64,000 nt of DNA, from assembly GCA_009741485.1 (NCBI GenBank), contig CM019236.1, forward strand, positions 61,380,736 through 61,444,735, read 5' to 3'. Positions 41,301 through 53,900 of the stretch are shown here, piece after piece. Position 1 is the stretch's first letter. Every line of letters begins with the position of its first letter. Source of the stretch: Malurus cyaneus samueli (taxonomy: Eukaryota > Chordata > Aves > Passeriformes > Maluridae). A program made the position numbers and the translations under genes. The notes beneath the pieces were generated by a model. The model saw only the letters and a list, made by a program, of their open reading frames with translations, was not told where the DNA came from and made no database searches.

Positions 41301-44300
41301 ACAATTGAAGACACTGGTGGAGTAGGAATCAAGCTATTACATAAGAACGTAAGGTATAAAAATTCACATCTGTGAAACAAATCATGTCCATTCTACACTA
41401 AAATGAAGGTTTTGAGTTACTTAAGAGAGACCTTCAATTTAAGTTTATGATCCTGCTGTAAAAACAACTCAGGCCTTTGTACTTGAATTTGTTATATAAT
41501 ACCCAGGCCTGTATTGCGCAATGAAGGCATGGTACCCTGAGAGTCATGAGTACACTCTTAACTCTGATTGCAAGCCTTAAATGTTGTTAACGTACTTTAT
41601 CTAAACAGAGGGTGTACCAGCCAGGGGGAAGCGGGGGAGAAGTCCTAAATCTCTGCCCATCTAACAGGGAACTCAAATAAACACAGTTTAGTGGTTCTAA
41701 CCCTTAAGTACAAGAGCAACCAAGAAGTAGAATCATGAAGGCACTTGCTGTTGATGCAGTTACAGCAATCAACACACTGTCAGTGTTTTCCTTCTGCTTG
41801 TTTAGCGTGCTGCTTTTAAACCAAAACATCTGTTATGAAACATGGCAGAGATCCATCAGCCACAGAGAACTGGATACCAAATTAATTTAAAACAACCAAG
41901 GAAGCTTTGGATAAGATGCACAGTCTGCAACAGTTTGCGTTGGAAAGAACTGCTTATATAGGAAAAAACCTGACTGAGTTTGAGAAGCCACGTCCCCGGC
42001 ATGGGAGCATCAGCAGATGTGTCAAGACCCTTCCTGCATTTCCTGCCCTATTGATTTTGTGTTTTCATTTAGCATGGCATACCTTCAGCAGAGGACTGCA
42101 GAACACTATTCTTTCTGCCCAGGGCCCAAAGCCTGGATAAGGGCATAACCCAGCATGAGGCTCCCTTTAGCTGGGAAGTTCCCCCGGTCAGCCCCACAGG
42201 GTGTGCTTTCTGGTGTTTAACCCAAGACATAAAAGGCAGATGGACCCCTTCTCTGCTGCTTCACATTTGTTCTGTTGAGCTCAAGGTGGTTTAGCATGAT
42301 GTACAATGTCTTTCAGAGCATCAGCACACATTACAAGCCGACAGCAACTCCAGGATGGCCTCCAGCAAAGCACAAGGTGGTAATAGTTACAGATACATGT
42401 GCTGGTAGCATGGATTTAGGTACTTAGGGAGCCTTACTGATGGAGTCTTAATTCTTAGCATCGTGTTAAGAATCAGGCATTTTTTTTTGTAGATTGGGAA
42501 TTTCAATTCTGCTCATAGTGCACTTCAGCACTACAGTCTTTTGTTGATTTGGACAAGAAGCAGCACTGTTATAGATCTCTGCTCCTGGCTGGTCAATTTA
42601 TTTCATAACTACTTTTACATTTTCAACATAGATGTTCCATGGCTGAGAAAAAGGATTATTACTTGGGGGGGGGAGGGGGAGAAGGAAAGGTGATTAAGCT
42701 ATCTAAATTTTGCTTCTCTAATTTCTTAGAAAATGCTATTCAAGTCTGTGTTTACAAGCAATTTCAGATAGTTATCAAGGGCACAGTGCTAAAGGCTGGT
42801 TGGGCTAAAGGCTGGTTGGGCTAAAGGCTGGTTGGGCTAAAGGAAGCATCTGGTATATGAAATTATCAAACAGCAGCTACAATGCCTTAAGAGTGAGTTA
42901 AAAGGATATTTTTGCTTAAGTGAATCTATTAAGTACAGGTACAGGTTTGTTCAGAATCTAAAGAGCCACAATATTACACTGTGCATAAGTTGTTGATATT
43001 TTAGTGTTGAAGATATGACACTAGAGAGCAGATGAGCTCTTCTTCTTTCTGTTAGGAAAAAGACTCACGGATATACAGTTGTCAAAACAAGCTTAATAGC
43101 TTACCATTAATGTAGGCACATTGATTTTCCCTTAAAACTCGTTCTGATTTCTTAGTCATTTCACCATTCATTTTCTTCTCAGGCCATTCAAACAGAGTCT
43201 CCTTTAGATTCCCCTGGAGGATCTTCATAAAGCAGTGTGAGTCAGTGTGATCGTGGATACTGCTATATATGTGAAAAGAACAACCAAACTCAGTATGATA
43301 CACATACTTAATATTAGCACAAAACAGACCCCATAGCATATTTTGGGGGACAAAATCCTAGAATAAAATTCCATTGCACAGGGTGCATGCATTAAGGGAT
43401 GTCTACTTAAAAATGCTGCTATGGAAATACATTGAGATAAGCTCACACACAGCAGGATTTGAAGAGTCAGATATTGGTCAACCTATGTCAACACAAAGAA
43501 AGTCTGAATAAAGGAGTAGGGCTGAAAATCTCTTCAGGACATAAAGACCTTTCTGGGCCAAGAAACAAAACAATGCTTCCACCATCATCAGAGGCAGAGG
43601 CTGGTATAAACTTACAAGCATAATACCTGATGTTTGCAAATCTGCCATGCTTACTCCCAAAACAGGAGGAAATTAGCTGATTCTGCTTAATTTCTATAGC
43701 CCCTTTACTGCTGGGATGCACACTGTTGAAGAAAAAAATGCTGTACTCTAACTCCAATAGTACTAAATACAGCCATCTATATTAAGCTGTTAATTTCACT
43801 GGCAAGACGTTAAACCCCAATAGAATCTTTATGATTTGTTTGCTTTCTTGATCTTTCTTCTTGCTCTGAAGTGTGTTTTAATTGCTACAATTAGAGAGTC
43901 TGTATGCATTAGGTATGTTGTTTAGCATTGGTTTAATTTATTTTAAATACAGGACTAACTATTATAGAACTCAATTAGGACAAAGGGAGAAACTCTCCCC
44001 TCATCAAGGGCAAGGGAAAGGAGGGAATTTGACCCTCCGAGAAGTACAGCATTACTGAGTTTCTATCAGAAACTTGGTACTTGTATATTAGTGTTCTTAC
44101 TAAACAAACATTAGGATTTTTACAAACGGAGGTGCCATGACAGCAAGACTTCCTTCAGGCACAGAACACTTCACGAATTGACAATATTGTCATAGACCTT
44201 CCGACAACTGCCAAGAAATCTGATCCTCTTCATGTAGGAAGCTAAAACAACTTGTAGTTTCAGTCTAACTGCAGAAAATGCTCATCCAACTTGAACACAA

Positions 44301-47300
44301 TTTGGCATAAATTACAGGTTTTGTGGGAATAGCCCAGAAGGAGTAGAAGCGGTGGGCTCGGTTCCTATGTTATTCTGAGCATCATGTTATGGCACCCCCA
44401 AAAGAATACTGTAAATATTTAGTTGCAACAAACAAAAAAACTGCTCTATAATCTCCTTAGGCTTTCTATTTAGATGTGAGCATTTTTTTTTATTTAGATG
44501 TGAAAATTTGATCAAAACCTGCTATTTTGTTATTGCATTTTTTGCTTTAGCCCACACTTTGCAAAAGATCCCTCAGGAGACAGATCCTTTCCTCACATTG
44601 TGTAGGTCTACACAACCAAGTGTACATTCTGCGCACACAACTCAGGAGGCCACATCACAGTATGGTCCATTTTGAGGGAAGAGATGGGATGTACAAACCT
44701 AGAGAATGCCAAGCAGTCCTGGAAAGGGGCTCCCTCCTCACTGTCTGCAGCCCTAATCTAAATTGACTTTTCTCATATTGTCACAGAGGCAGATTTAAAC
44801 ACCCTGAGAGAACAAAGACTATTTAAACTGCTCCTAGTCCTACTTCTGTGATTGGGTTTGTTACAGGGGTCTCTTGTATGGGACAGGTTGAGCAGGGTCT
44901 TATCTCTCACTTTATGTCTGGGACTAAAAACATACTCTGACAGAAGGGAAGCTTAGCTTCTGTAGAAAAACAAAAGCTAACAAAAGCATTTTTCAAAAAG
45001 TGCTTTGAAAATGGCCATGATATACAAATCTGCAAAAAGCTACAGCAGATATTCAGGAGTATACTAATATGAGCTCTGCACTGCTTTGTTTCCAGGTGCT
45101 TTCTGATAGCTCCCATAAGGCTGATTTTTCTTTTTCTCTATTTGGTATGACAGTGAAGATATGGTGGATTTATACACTTGCTAAAATCAGACTTTGGATA
45201 CAAACCTGCCATGGCCTTCACCCCAGCACAAGATCATCAAGTTGAACTTTCCATTTCCACTGTCCACAAGATTTCTTGTATACCTGCAACACAAAGTATT
45301 TGCTCTTTACTGTACTAATATGCCTAAAAAAGAAAAATAATTATACAAATATGTTTATGAAAGAAAGTTGTGATATATAAAAATCCTTTTTCTTCTTCTT
45401 CATTAAAACCAAGTTTTACTTAGAAAAAATTGAATTTGTATTTATCAATTTGGGGTTTTTGATAAGAGTTCTTTTTCAGTGAAGGAGAAAGAAGGACATA
45501 GCTAGTATTTTAGAATCATGTTTCTTTTGAATTAAGTGGATGATTAGAGTCGGAACTGTGAGTCACACTAGAGTGGTAGACAGGATCAAATCAAAATGGT
45601 TATTGAATGAAGTCACTTCAGCAGCAGGCTTATAATTAGAAACAGAGGACGGCAATGAAACAAGAAAAATACATAGTTACATTCTTCTGCAGTTCCTTTT
45701 CTAATATTCTTGGCTTTCGTTCTCTTACACAGAACTCATTTGTACAAAGCCAAAAAAACAAAGAATGAAGATGTCAGACTTCCTTCCTTCCTTCCACTCT
45801 GTTCCTGAAAGTTCCATGGTTTGTATTGTAGAATTATTGTGTGGATAAAGCACCTGTGAGGGAAATTTTGCCAGTGTCTACTTCTAAACAGTTTACTAGC
45901 TCAAAATTTCTTTTCAAATAACATCTGTTTTTTTGTTGCTGTTGTTCCTTTTACTCACCTACAAGTCTCCCCTGGGCTGCTGCTCATCTTGTTCTACTGA
46001 AAAGTTCACTAGAGAGGGGATTTGGATTCTGCACTGTACATTGCTTCCCAAAGTGTGACTCTTCTGATCTGGGGCTGATGCTATGGTACAGGTAATCGGC
46101 AGGACCTTCAGATTTAATTTTACCAGTGCTCCTGAGTATTTGCCCTTTGCCAAGTAAAGAAAATACTTATGCCTATGATCGTACACCTCAGTCTCACCTG
46201 AAAGATGCAAGCAAGGGTACACAGAAAGTGCACTGATGTCAATTGAATGTTTTCAATTAAGTATTTCCATAAGACCACTCTATTTCACTGAAGAAAGAAT
46301 GCTTATAACAAACTATTTCTAAAGCAAATGCGTGTATCTACGCCCTGCCTCTCACTGCATCACAAACTGCATATATTAGGGACACATTTTTTTTCTGTGA
46401 TGTCAGAATGCAAGTAATAAATGCTGGCAGTTGTCAGGATTTTTTGAGTGCTGTTATTTCTGTACAGGTTAGTCTGGACGAAAATGAATACATAAATAGA
46501 CAAAAGGTTGCTATGCATACTTCTAATGTCAACACACTTTGTTTTTCTGATTCTTAGTTTCCTACACTTTTTTTGCAATTCTCATTACTTGTTCTGAAAG
46601 GAAGTTAGTCAAGGTGAGCCGTGAAGGAAGCTAAAAAATGTAGGCTAGAATGATGCTTTCATGCAGCAGGGTTAGAGAAAAAGTTTTGGGGTTTGGTTTT
46701 TTGTTTTTTGTTTTTTTGTTTTTGAAAGCACCCGAATAAAGTATCTTTAATTAAATTAAATTTAAAACAGTGAAGCCTATAGTGGCACAACTAAATCAGC
46801 TGTTAGCAAAGCAAGAGGGAGCTGAAACCCGAACAGGTAATCTCCTTGCACCCGGTGAGCACAGAAAGCCTCGGGACACGGAGCAGCGGGGGGGCCGGTG
46901 AGGCCGGCAGCAGTCAGACCACCGGCACGCGCTGAGGCCGCTCCCCGCGCCCCTCCGGCCGCCTGCCGAAATCCGCGCCGCCCGCGTCTGCTTCTCTCGG
47001 GCCTCTTTCCCACCGACTTTATTCCGACTTTCGTTTGCTTATTCCGCGGCTCCGGCAGCGCTGCGTCTGCTCGGCCATCGCGGGCAGCGGGAGCCGGGAG
47101 CAGCGGGCGGGGACAGCGGGGCGGGAGCGCGAGAAGCGGGGCGGGCCGGTGCGGGTGCCGGGTGGGGGGGGTGCGGGTGCCGGGTTGCCGGGGCCGCGCC
47201 GCCGTCCCGTGCCGCCATTGGGCGGCGCCCGGCCTCCCCGCCCCGCTCACGCCGCGGCCCCGCGACCCCGCCCCGCGGCCTCTGCCTTCGCCCCCTCGGC

Positions 47301-47590
47301 GCCGCCGGGAGGGGCTGTTGGCTGGGTTTCGAGGCGGGGCAGGAGGGAGGGGTTGCCTGGTCGCGTGTTCAGTCCCGTCGCGCTCTGCCCGCGCGCCGCC
47401 GCTTGTGCGGCGAGGGTCCGCTCCGCGGTGTTTCACTGTATTGTCGAATTGGCGTTTCAGCCACTCCGGGTTTGCTCTCGTACGATCCATCAGCGCTGCA
47501 CTCCTCCACGCTGACTTTGTCCTCGCGAATTTGATGGAGGATCGGACCAGCTCCTCCAGGCCGCGCCTTCACATCTCGGTCTGCACGGCT
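38364..47590 (-). CDS. CDO1: CDO1, cysteine dioxygenase type 1 (gene span, five exons)
   Basis: Cysteine dioxygenase is a cytosolic cupin-fold iron enzyme. It oxidises L-cysteine with O2 to cysteine sulfinate, the first step towards taurine and sulfate. Five coding exons were placed by homology and GT/AG borders: about 47436-47590, 45206-45283, 43105-43262, 40515-40684 and 38364-38393. Exons 2-5 join in phase and give about 145 residues with all the key family features. These are YTRN (substrate Arg60, human numbering), the iron ligands in [10 protein letters not shown] (His86, His88), Cys93 in the same string, GLHRVEN (His140) and HLYSPPF (Tyr157, partner of the Cys-Tyr crosslink). The human protein has 200 residues. 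Exon 1 is recognisable but broken by several small indels, so the start codon is not certain. ATG12 follows in the same orientation upstream, as in mammals. Confidence 0.95.
40515..40684 (-). CDS. CDO1: CDO1 exon 4
   Basis: A 170-base exon after a TGGTGTAG acceptor, ending at a GTAAGT donor. It starts [15 protein letters not shown], with the third iron-ligand His, then [13 protein letters not shown] containing the crosslinked Tyr, and ends [11 protein letters not shown]. The frame is intact. Reading on past the donor would give only VSTG and a stop, but the good donor and the matching exon 5 favour splicing. Confidence 0.95.
42665..42685 (+). repeat. G-run in CDO1 intron 3
   Basis: Nine G followed by A and five more G, lying in an otherwise AT-rich intron. 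Its ability to form a quadruplex is uncertain because only two long G tracts are present. Confidence 0.7.
42788..42843. repeat. 16-bp minisatellite, 3.5 perfect copies
   Basis: The unit GCTAAAGGCTGGTTGG is repeated three times without mismatch, followed by half a unit, within CDO1 intron 3. Perfect identity of the copies suggests a recent expansion. Confidence 0.97.
43105..43262 (-). CDS. CDO1: CDO1 exon 3, iron-site exon
   Basis: A 158-base exon with 52 complete codons, from the [10 protein letters not shown] iron-binding motif to ENQCAYIN. It has a TATATAG acceptor and a GTAAGC donor. It carries the two cupin His ligands and the Cys of the Cys-Tyr cofactor. The frame is intact and in phase with exons 2 and 4. 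Compared with the human protein the loop reads [11 protein letters not shown], one residue longer. Confidence 0.96.
45206..45283 (-). CDS. CDO1: CDO1 exon 2
   Basis: A 78-base exon between a TTGCAG acceptor and a GTTTGT donor. It encodes [13 protein letters not shown] and then [12 protein letters not shown], with the Arg codon split at the left border and a Ser codon split at the right. The frame is intact. Arg60 of human CDO1, which binds the cysteine carboxylate, corresponds to the R in YTRN. Confidence 0.95.
45781..45795. repeat. TTCC short repeat in CDO1 intron 1
   Basis: About four TTCC units, too short to say more. Confidence 0.8.
46697..46723. repeat. T-rich (TTTTTTG)n tract in CDO1 intron 1
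   Basis: T runs of five to seven separated by single G's, directly left of the CpG island. Confidence 0.85.
47149..47185. repeat. G-rich direct repeat in the CDO1 island
   Basis: The string GTGCGGGTGCCGGGT occurs twice, 22 bases apart, with a run of eight G between. The region has four or more G tracts and could form a quadruplex. It falls in CDO1 intron 1. Confidence 0.75.
47436..47590 (-). CDS. CDO1: CDO1 exon 1, frame broken by multiple indels
   Basis: The N-terminal exon is recognised from pieces in three frames in the correct order: QTE (47,575-47,583), LEELVR (about 47,544-47,560), LHQI and EDKVSVEE (about 47,503-47,540), then L-M-E-SYES, NPEWLK and FD-Y down to 47,436. These match the vertebrate N-terminus, which has a VEEVQ..ME.YES.P.EW pattern followed by KFDQYR. 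At least six single-base-scale gaps or insertions separate the pieces. An ATG at the expected place, and a clean GT donor after TACAG, are both missing by about one base. Exon 2 begins with the single base needed to complete the Arg codon. As written it cannot be translated; the exon identity is firm, its exact borders less so. Confidence 0.8.
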
Positions 47591-47999
47591 GCTCCATCAC
47601 CGCCGGTCGCTCCCCTGCCGCCGCCAGCCGCTGCCTGGCGGCCCCGCGTCTGCCTTATGACCGGCGGAGCTACCACCGCCCGCGGGCGGGCACGGCGCTG
47701 CCCGTCTCCGTCGTCGTCCGTGAGCGCGGCACGACCGCCGGCGGGCGGGGCGCCAGAGGCGTCTGCAGAGGCTCCGCCACGCCCGTGCTCGTGCCATCCA
47801 GAGCCCGGGGCGGAGCAGGGGAGGAACCGGCGGGCGTCTGGGCTCGGTATCCGGAAGGAAGAGGAGACGAAGTGGTTATCGCTGCCGGGCGGAAAGCATC
47901 TCTCCCTCTGCCAGGGAGCGCGGCGTGCCGCACCTCCGTTACTACGTTGGTTTTTCAAAAATAAGTGTAAAAGCTCTAGTAACAAGCAAAACAAGACAC

Positions 48000-50900
48000 G
48001 CAGCTATTTAAATCACGCACATTGGTGCTGGAGATTGCCTAACAGACAGCCTGGCCGTTGGAAGTGCTCATTCTTGAAAGCCAATGCACTCTGCAGTCAT
48101 ATTTAGGGCTGCCGTAATATTGCAATTAGAAATGACAAGAACAAAGTGGATGGGACAAAGGAGAGCGTGCTAGGACAACAGACCATCCTCATACTTCTCG
48201 GTTTGTCAAACCTATATACGGGCGGCAGAGCAAGCAGACGCCATGGCAGCCGTCTTCCTTTCCACTTCCACTGTAAATAGAATGTTTATTAGTCACGAAT
48301 CCTGGCAACAGTATTCACTATACACCATAAAATTGTATTTTAAGATAATTTCTCTTTTCTTTCTGAAAAAGAAAAAAAATTATCAGCTCTTCAGGTCTGC
48401 CAGATGACTGTGGAGCGGGAAGTACGCAGATTGGTGGTACGCAGAGCTGCTGTAGCTCTGAAGCTTAAAGGTACTCACGCCACCAGCAGCTTGCGATTTC
48501 CCTTCGAGACAGTTACACTGAAGGATTTTTAGCATGCCTGCTTTCTCTTCCCTCTCCCTGACCGGTACATGAAAACACAGGCGTGACAAAAAGAAGCACC
48601 ATTAATACAGTAGATAAGGTTCGAGAGGCTGAATGAATTTCTGGCTTCACTGCAGTCAGGAATACTTTCCCGGTTTTAAAAACGGCTGGGATCTAGCACA
48701 CTGGAGTGAAATACTAATGAATGTACTGAATAGGTACATTTTCAGCCATCACTCCAGAACCTCTCCTGAAACACAGAAAGCAGACCTTGTCTTACCGGTA
48801 CTTTTCAAAGAATTGTGATTATGTGCACATGTGTGCGAGAGACAAAATGGCAATGATTTCAAGGAGATTTTTTTCAGGTCTGAGAGAACCTGAGACTTTA
48901 CCAAATCTCTGAAACACAACCCTAGCACTGATCTCAGCAGCCATGCCCAGTCTTCCTGGGAGAAATGCAGCTAATGAACAAACACATCACCTCCCTTGGT
49001 AACTTGTTCAAAGTCACAATTGAGTGTCTTATTTCTTAGTGAAATTTGCCTCTGGTCTATTCTGGCTGTTGGTTGGTGGTTTCAAAATACTGTGTAGGCA
49101 GATAGCACCTTTTTTTCAGTGCTTGCCTGAGTAGTCTCATATGGCACCATTAAAATTGCTGTAGGTTACAAAGAGTTAGAATTAGTGTGAAACATCCTGC
49201 CATTTATTTCAAAGGCAGAATTCATGTTGTTTTGGCTGTTGGAAGCACCATCCAAAGCAACAAAATGTCTTACAAGAATAAATTGTAAGGACCACAATAA
49301 TGGACAGTAGAATGAAGACTGAGGTAATCTTAAAATAGTTTTTGTCTTAATCTGATATTCACAGGATCTGATATAAATTAACTTCCAGCAGTTATATTTC
49401 TCTTATTTGTACACCTGTGCTTGGTGGTATTTTCCCTGGTATTTAAGTCCAGAGGAAAAAAATAATTATGCCACTGCTGTTAATCTCGGACACCTCAGTG
49501 CTTTGATTCCTTTGCCACAATGTTGCTGAGATCATTAGTTAAATACTGCTAGTAAAAGGACAATTTATACCTCCTGCTGATAGAACTGAGGCATCAGGCT
49601 GGATCTATCCAACTGCTGCTGTTAATTACAGTATATGCGGTTAGCCTTTTATTTGCTCCTACTCAAAAGTGTTTAGAGTTCTTAATTTTAATAGTTCATT
49701 TTTTTTGTCCCCAAAAATTTCTTCTACAGGAGTTGATCACTTGACTGCCTGAACATCATTAGGAACAGTTTTTATGTTCCTCCAATTTATGTGTTTGCTT
49801 ATATACTGTTGATAGAAATGGCACCAGGTGCTGAGTATATATAGTAGTTAACTGTCACTGAAAACTCAAAATAGGAAAAGAGAGCATTGAAATCCACACA
49901 GCATGGAAATTGTCTTCACATTCTCAGTTATTCTTACACTGGAGAGTGCAGGATTTTATGTAGTTTTATTGCTGGAAATCATACATTGTTACCCTTGCAG
50001 AAATTAACTATTACAGGTATTTCTCAAGTGTCCTATTAAAACCATGTCTTGGAAAACAGGAGTTTGGGCTTTAACGCAAAAACCTTGCTTTACGCACAAA
50101 TGCCTAAGCACTCTGCTATTACTCAGAAGGTGTAAGCAGTTCAAGCAAGCATTCGACATGACATCTAACTCCAAGAAAGACTTACCAGCTGAAGTGCTCA
50201 AGCACTTACTCATGCACCATCCCCTCTTGGGGTGCAGCTCATCCCAAGGTTTTTCTCATGCTTTATTGAGGAAAATCTTCAAGAAAGATTGTTGGAATTA
50301 ACTGCAGCATTAGATGCTTTGCACCAGGGCCTGTGTATGCAGCCCGAGATTGGACATCTTGTAAACCCAAATAAAAATTGTGAGGTAGTTGAAGGTGGTG
50401 TCTGAGAAGTCTGAATGATCAGACTCCTGTGGCAAACAACTATGCTGTATTTCTTTGGTCTGCTAGTCTGATCAGTCAATAGCACTTCAACCCCAAAATG
50501 AGTACTTACATCTCCTTCTCCAGACAGAATGGCTTTCAACCCTTTTACTATGTCATCTCTTCATTAAGTCTCTGGTCACCTAAGTTTCCTTATGTTTGTA
50601 GAGACAGGTCTAAAGAGAAAAACTGTATCTGCATTTTTAGTGCAAGTTTTGGGACTTCATGACTCAATGTAGTCATGAGTGAATGCATCAGTGCAGCAGC
50701 TCCTCAGTCACCTGGAAAGTGAGATTGATCACCCAGTACATAACAGATCTTACATGAGAAACTGCTGCATGCCCAGTGATTCTCAGAAAAAGCTTGAGAA
50801 GAAACTGTATCAAACATCATGCACTTAAACATCATCTTCAGACTAAAAACATGCAGTAAAACATGAGTGAAATGAGGACACCACATACAAAATCATGTCA

Positions 50901-53900
50901 TACACTGAAAACACGAACAACTACTAAATGGCATGTGCTCTGCTGAAGGTAAAAAAAAAACTCCAAACCAAACAACACAGTGAAGAGCTGTGAGGCATTA
51001 AACCACACAGCACAGAGAGGACTCTTGAAGAATCGCTTCGATCCACTTTTGGTGGGACATAAGTACACAACGTGTATGCTATAAATAAATATTTACAAAA
51101 TATTGACATTTCTCTCTGTGAGAAAGACACTTCAAATAAGTTTGAGGGGTTTTCAGTTCACGGTATTTATATAAGAAAGCTAAAGTGCTGGCTAGCCTCT
51201 ACATTAGCAATATTACTGTAGTTTTGCTTGCAGCTCTTTTTTCCTTTGCGGTTTCCCATTAAGAGCTCTAACTAGAGTTGCAAGGGTATAGTATCTGTTA
51301 TCAAACAGAGGTCAAGGGAAAGTCATCCTTGTCTGCTTTAACGTCATTCACTGATTTCTGCAATAGGAACATGTTAATTCAAACCTCTTTTCTTTTTAAG
51401 GTTAGGGCCTTCAATGCAATGGTATTTTAACACTATACTGTGTAACACTATATCTTTCTAATTGATAGACACACATTGATATACACACATGTATAAATAC
51501 TTTCCATGTGGAATTATTCCATGGGAAGATACAGAACAAGGACTCCTGCACTCAGTTGTTTTTTTTTTTAATTTTACTACATAATGTTCATCACCTACTT
51601 TTAATAAAAGGTACGAGTGAATCACGACATATAGCTACTACTTCATCACTATCTATAATCTGAATAGTTAACAAAAATGTTGCTTAATGTGGCTATTGGT
51701 AGGCATTTACAACCTTTCAGTTTAGCGCTATTTAGACATGTCACAAGGAATGCAGGAATACCATATTAAAAGGGTTCTTAATTGTTCTTGCAGTTTGAAG
51801 AGAGACCAAGTTTTTCTTCCCAAAGTTTAATTCTTCTCATTGCGCATACAGGGGGTCAAACCTCACCTGAAATTGGGACTGAGTACCTGGCAACACGTAT
51901 CCCAAGGACTGATCCCTGGCACAGGGGACAGCTTGCATCAGCATTATTTACCTTTTAAACTCCGTAACAGGCTGATCACATCCAAAGTGCCCACCAGAAA
52001 TGATACCTTGCCAATTCCAAAATTGACCACAGGCCAAAATCTGTGCCAGCAACTGTTCTAACAACTAACTGTACAGATGACTGAGCTACAGTGTCCCAGA
52101 AAATTTTCTGGCACTACCAAGTCTAGTGACACAGATGTAGTGTAACAGGCTTAACATTAAGTCTTTAATGTACTTATTATGGTCTCTCCTTAGTCAAAAA
52201 ATGTGATTCATTCAACCCTTCTTAACCACCTTCTTTAGGATGAAACAATCTCTAAATGAGTTTTTGTCTCCCAAATTCTGACTAAAAGATGCATCTGACA
52301 TCTCACACCACTATGGCTATTAAAGCAAGAGCAAAGTGTGAATTTTTATGATGTTTAGGCTCGGAGGCATATACAATGCGGTACTAGCAAAGCTAAAGCA
52401 TAGTCTATGCAAATAAGAAATACATTTTACATGTTTTCTTGTCAAGTGTTAGTCATCTCTTGATCCAATACAAAACAAGGTTGAAAACACCTCTTGTATT
52501 TAATGCACAGTGAATTTTATACAAGCTTGTAATAGTCACAATCCCCATGAAAAAAACACAGAATTAAAGGCATTTTGGCCCCGTGTTTTTTCTCACCTCC
52601 AAGATGAAGATGTTGCAGTATGTTAATGCCTTGAATAACCTTTGTACAACACCACTGAGGAGTGACTGAGACTTTAGGATAGCCAAGAACAACTAAGCCA
52701 AAAACTTCTGCAAACAGACAGAATTTGATCTTCAAAATGAGCATGAACAGCAACAATTGGTAAACAGAAGCTGCTTTGCAGTTGAGGAGTTTAAATGGAT
52801 ATGTCAAACCTGCTTCCCCCTTGAATTTACTGTACATCAGTACATTCAAGATTAAGTTGTGGGAATAATTAACACAGGTACATCTTCTGTTAAAATCTTA
52901 GAAGTAGTTTTCTAAGACTTTTCAGTAATGGTGAGACTTGCTCAGTATGCACATAGGTAGCATGTGCATTTTATCATTTCACTCTTGACGTAACTAGAGT
53001 TTCATTAAGCTCCTTCAGGTTTCATGTGCATTTAAGATTAGTTCAATCTACAAATTAAAAATCCACCATTAATGCTAGTCTCTAAATCATTATAATAATT
53101 CACAAAAATAGTGTCTCAGTTTAAAGGGTTTGCATCTGGTGATTAATAATTTGAAACAGGGTAACCGAATTTTGTATTTATTTTTTAATATTGGAATGTT
53201 GAGAAGTACTAGATCTTTCATAAAAGCATATAATTACTTCCCTTTCCAATACTTATCTTTATTTCTCAGTCTTTAAAAATTAGTTAGTTTACTGAACTTT
53301 TTCAATTTGCATTTTCTGTTAGTTCAGTTACAGAAAACAAGTGAATTAAATAACATTACAAATACTGGCATTTCAGTATTGTAGCATCTTGGTGGAACAC
53401 AGTCACTTTTTTTTTTTGGTATGATGCTCACTGATGTGTCCAAGAGTCAGCCCTTATTTTCATATCCTTCTTCTCCCACTCTGGCAGTTGAAGTCAATCA
53501 CTCCTTTTGGTCAAGGCATAACGAATGCAGAGAACACAGTTTATGTTCCACTTGGGGTTCCGATGTTTCCAATTCGCTGGAAATACTATTTTTAAAGAGG
53601 TAAGTATTTCAGGACCATCTATGATTTTAGATGCTTATAACTATCACTTTTTAAAATATGAGATTTAACATGTCTTTAGTAAATTCTACAAGTAATGTAC
53701 TGGGAATCACTTCTTCATTCACTTGACACGTTATCTACTTGATATGTTTGCAGTCTAATTTGTTATTTAAGAATATGAACAAGAAAAATTTTCTGCCACT
53801 TAAAGCCACACCTCAATTCCAGCCAGAAAGAGTCCATGGTCATTAAAAAGCTATCAGATAAGTACTGACTACTTCCCCAATGAAGGAAGCAACAAAACCA

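Larger units (their letters stand above)
46850..47960 (-). promoter_or_regulatory. CpG island over CDO1 exon 1
   Basis: A sharp switch from AT-rich DNA to very GC-rich, CpG-dense DNA for about 1.1 kb, then back. CDO1 exon 1 lies inside it, so this is the CDO1 promoter and first-exon island. Human CDO1 also has a CpG island promoter. The low stop density creates long chance open frames on both strands (up to 402 codons on plus). Transcription start and core motifs cannot be fixed from sequence alone. Confidence 0.85.

Noticed and set aside
46777..47490. 237-codon minus-strand open frame in the same island
   Set aside because: Low stop frequency in GC-rich DNA explains it. It overlaps CDO1 exon 1 only in the wrong frame.
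46898..48106. 402-codon plus-strand open frame across the CDO1 CpG island
   Set aside because: Composition is Arg/Ala/Pro/Gly-rich as expected from any frame of CpG-dense DNA. It runs antisense over CDO1 exon 1, and no domain is visible.
48788..48815. QFFEKYR followed by a GTAAGA donor on the minus strand, resembling the KFDQYR end of CDO1 exon 1
   Set aside because: An upstream stop and no similarity to the rest of exon 1. The true, damaged exon 1 was found at 47,436-47,590.
52517..52849. 110-codon minus-strand open frame between CDO1 and ATG12
   Set aside because: No recognisable family and no supporting signals; probably chance.
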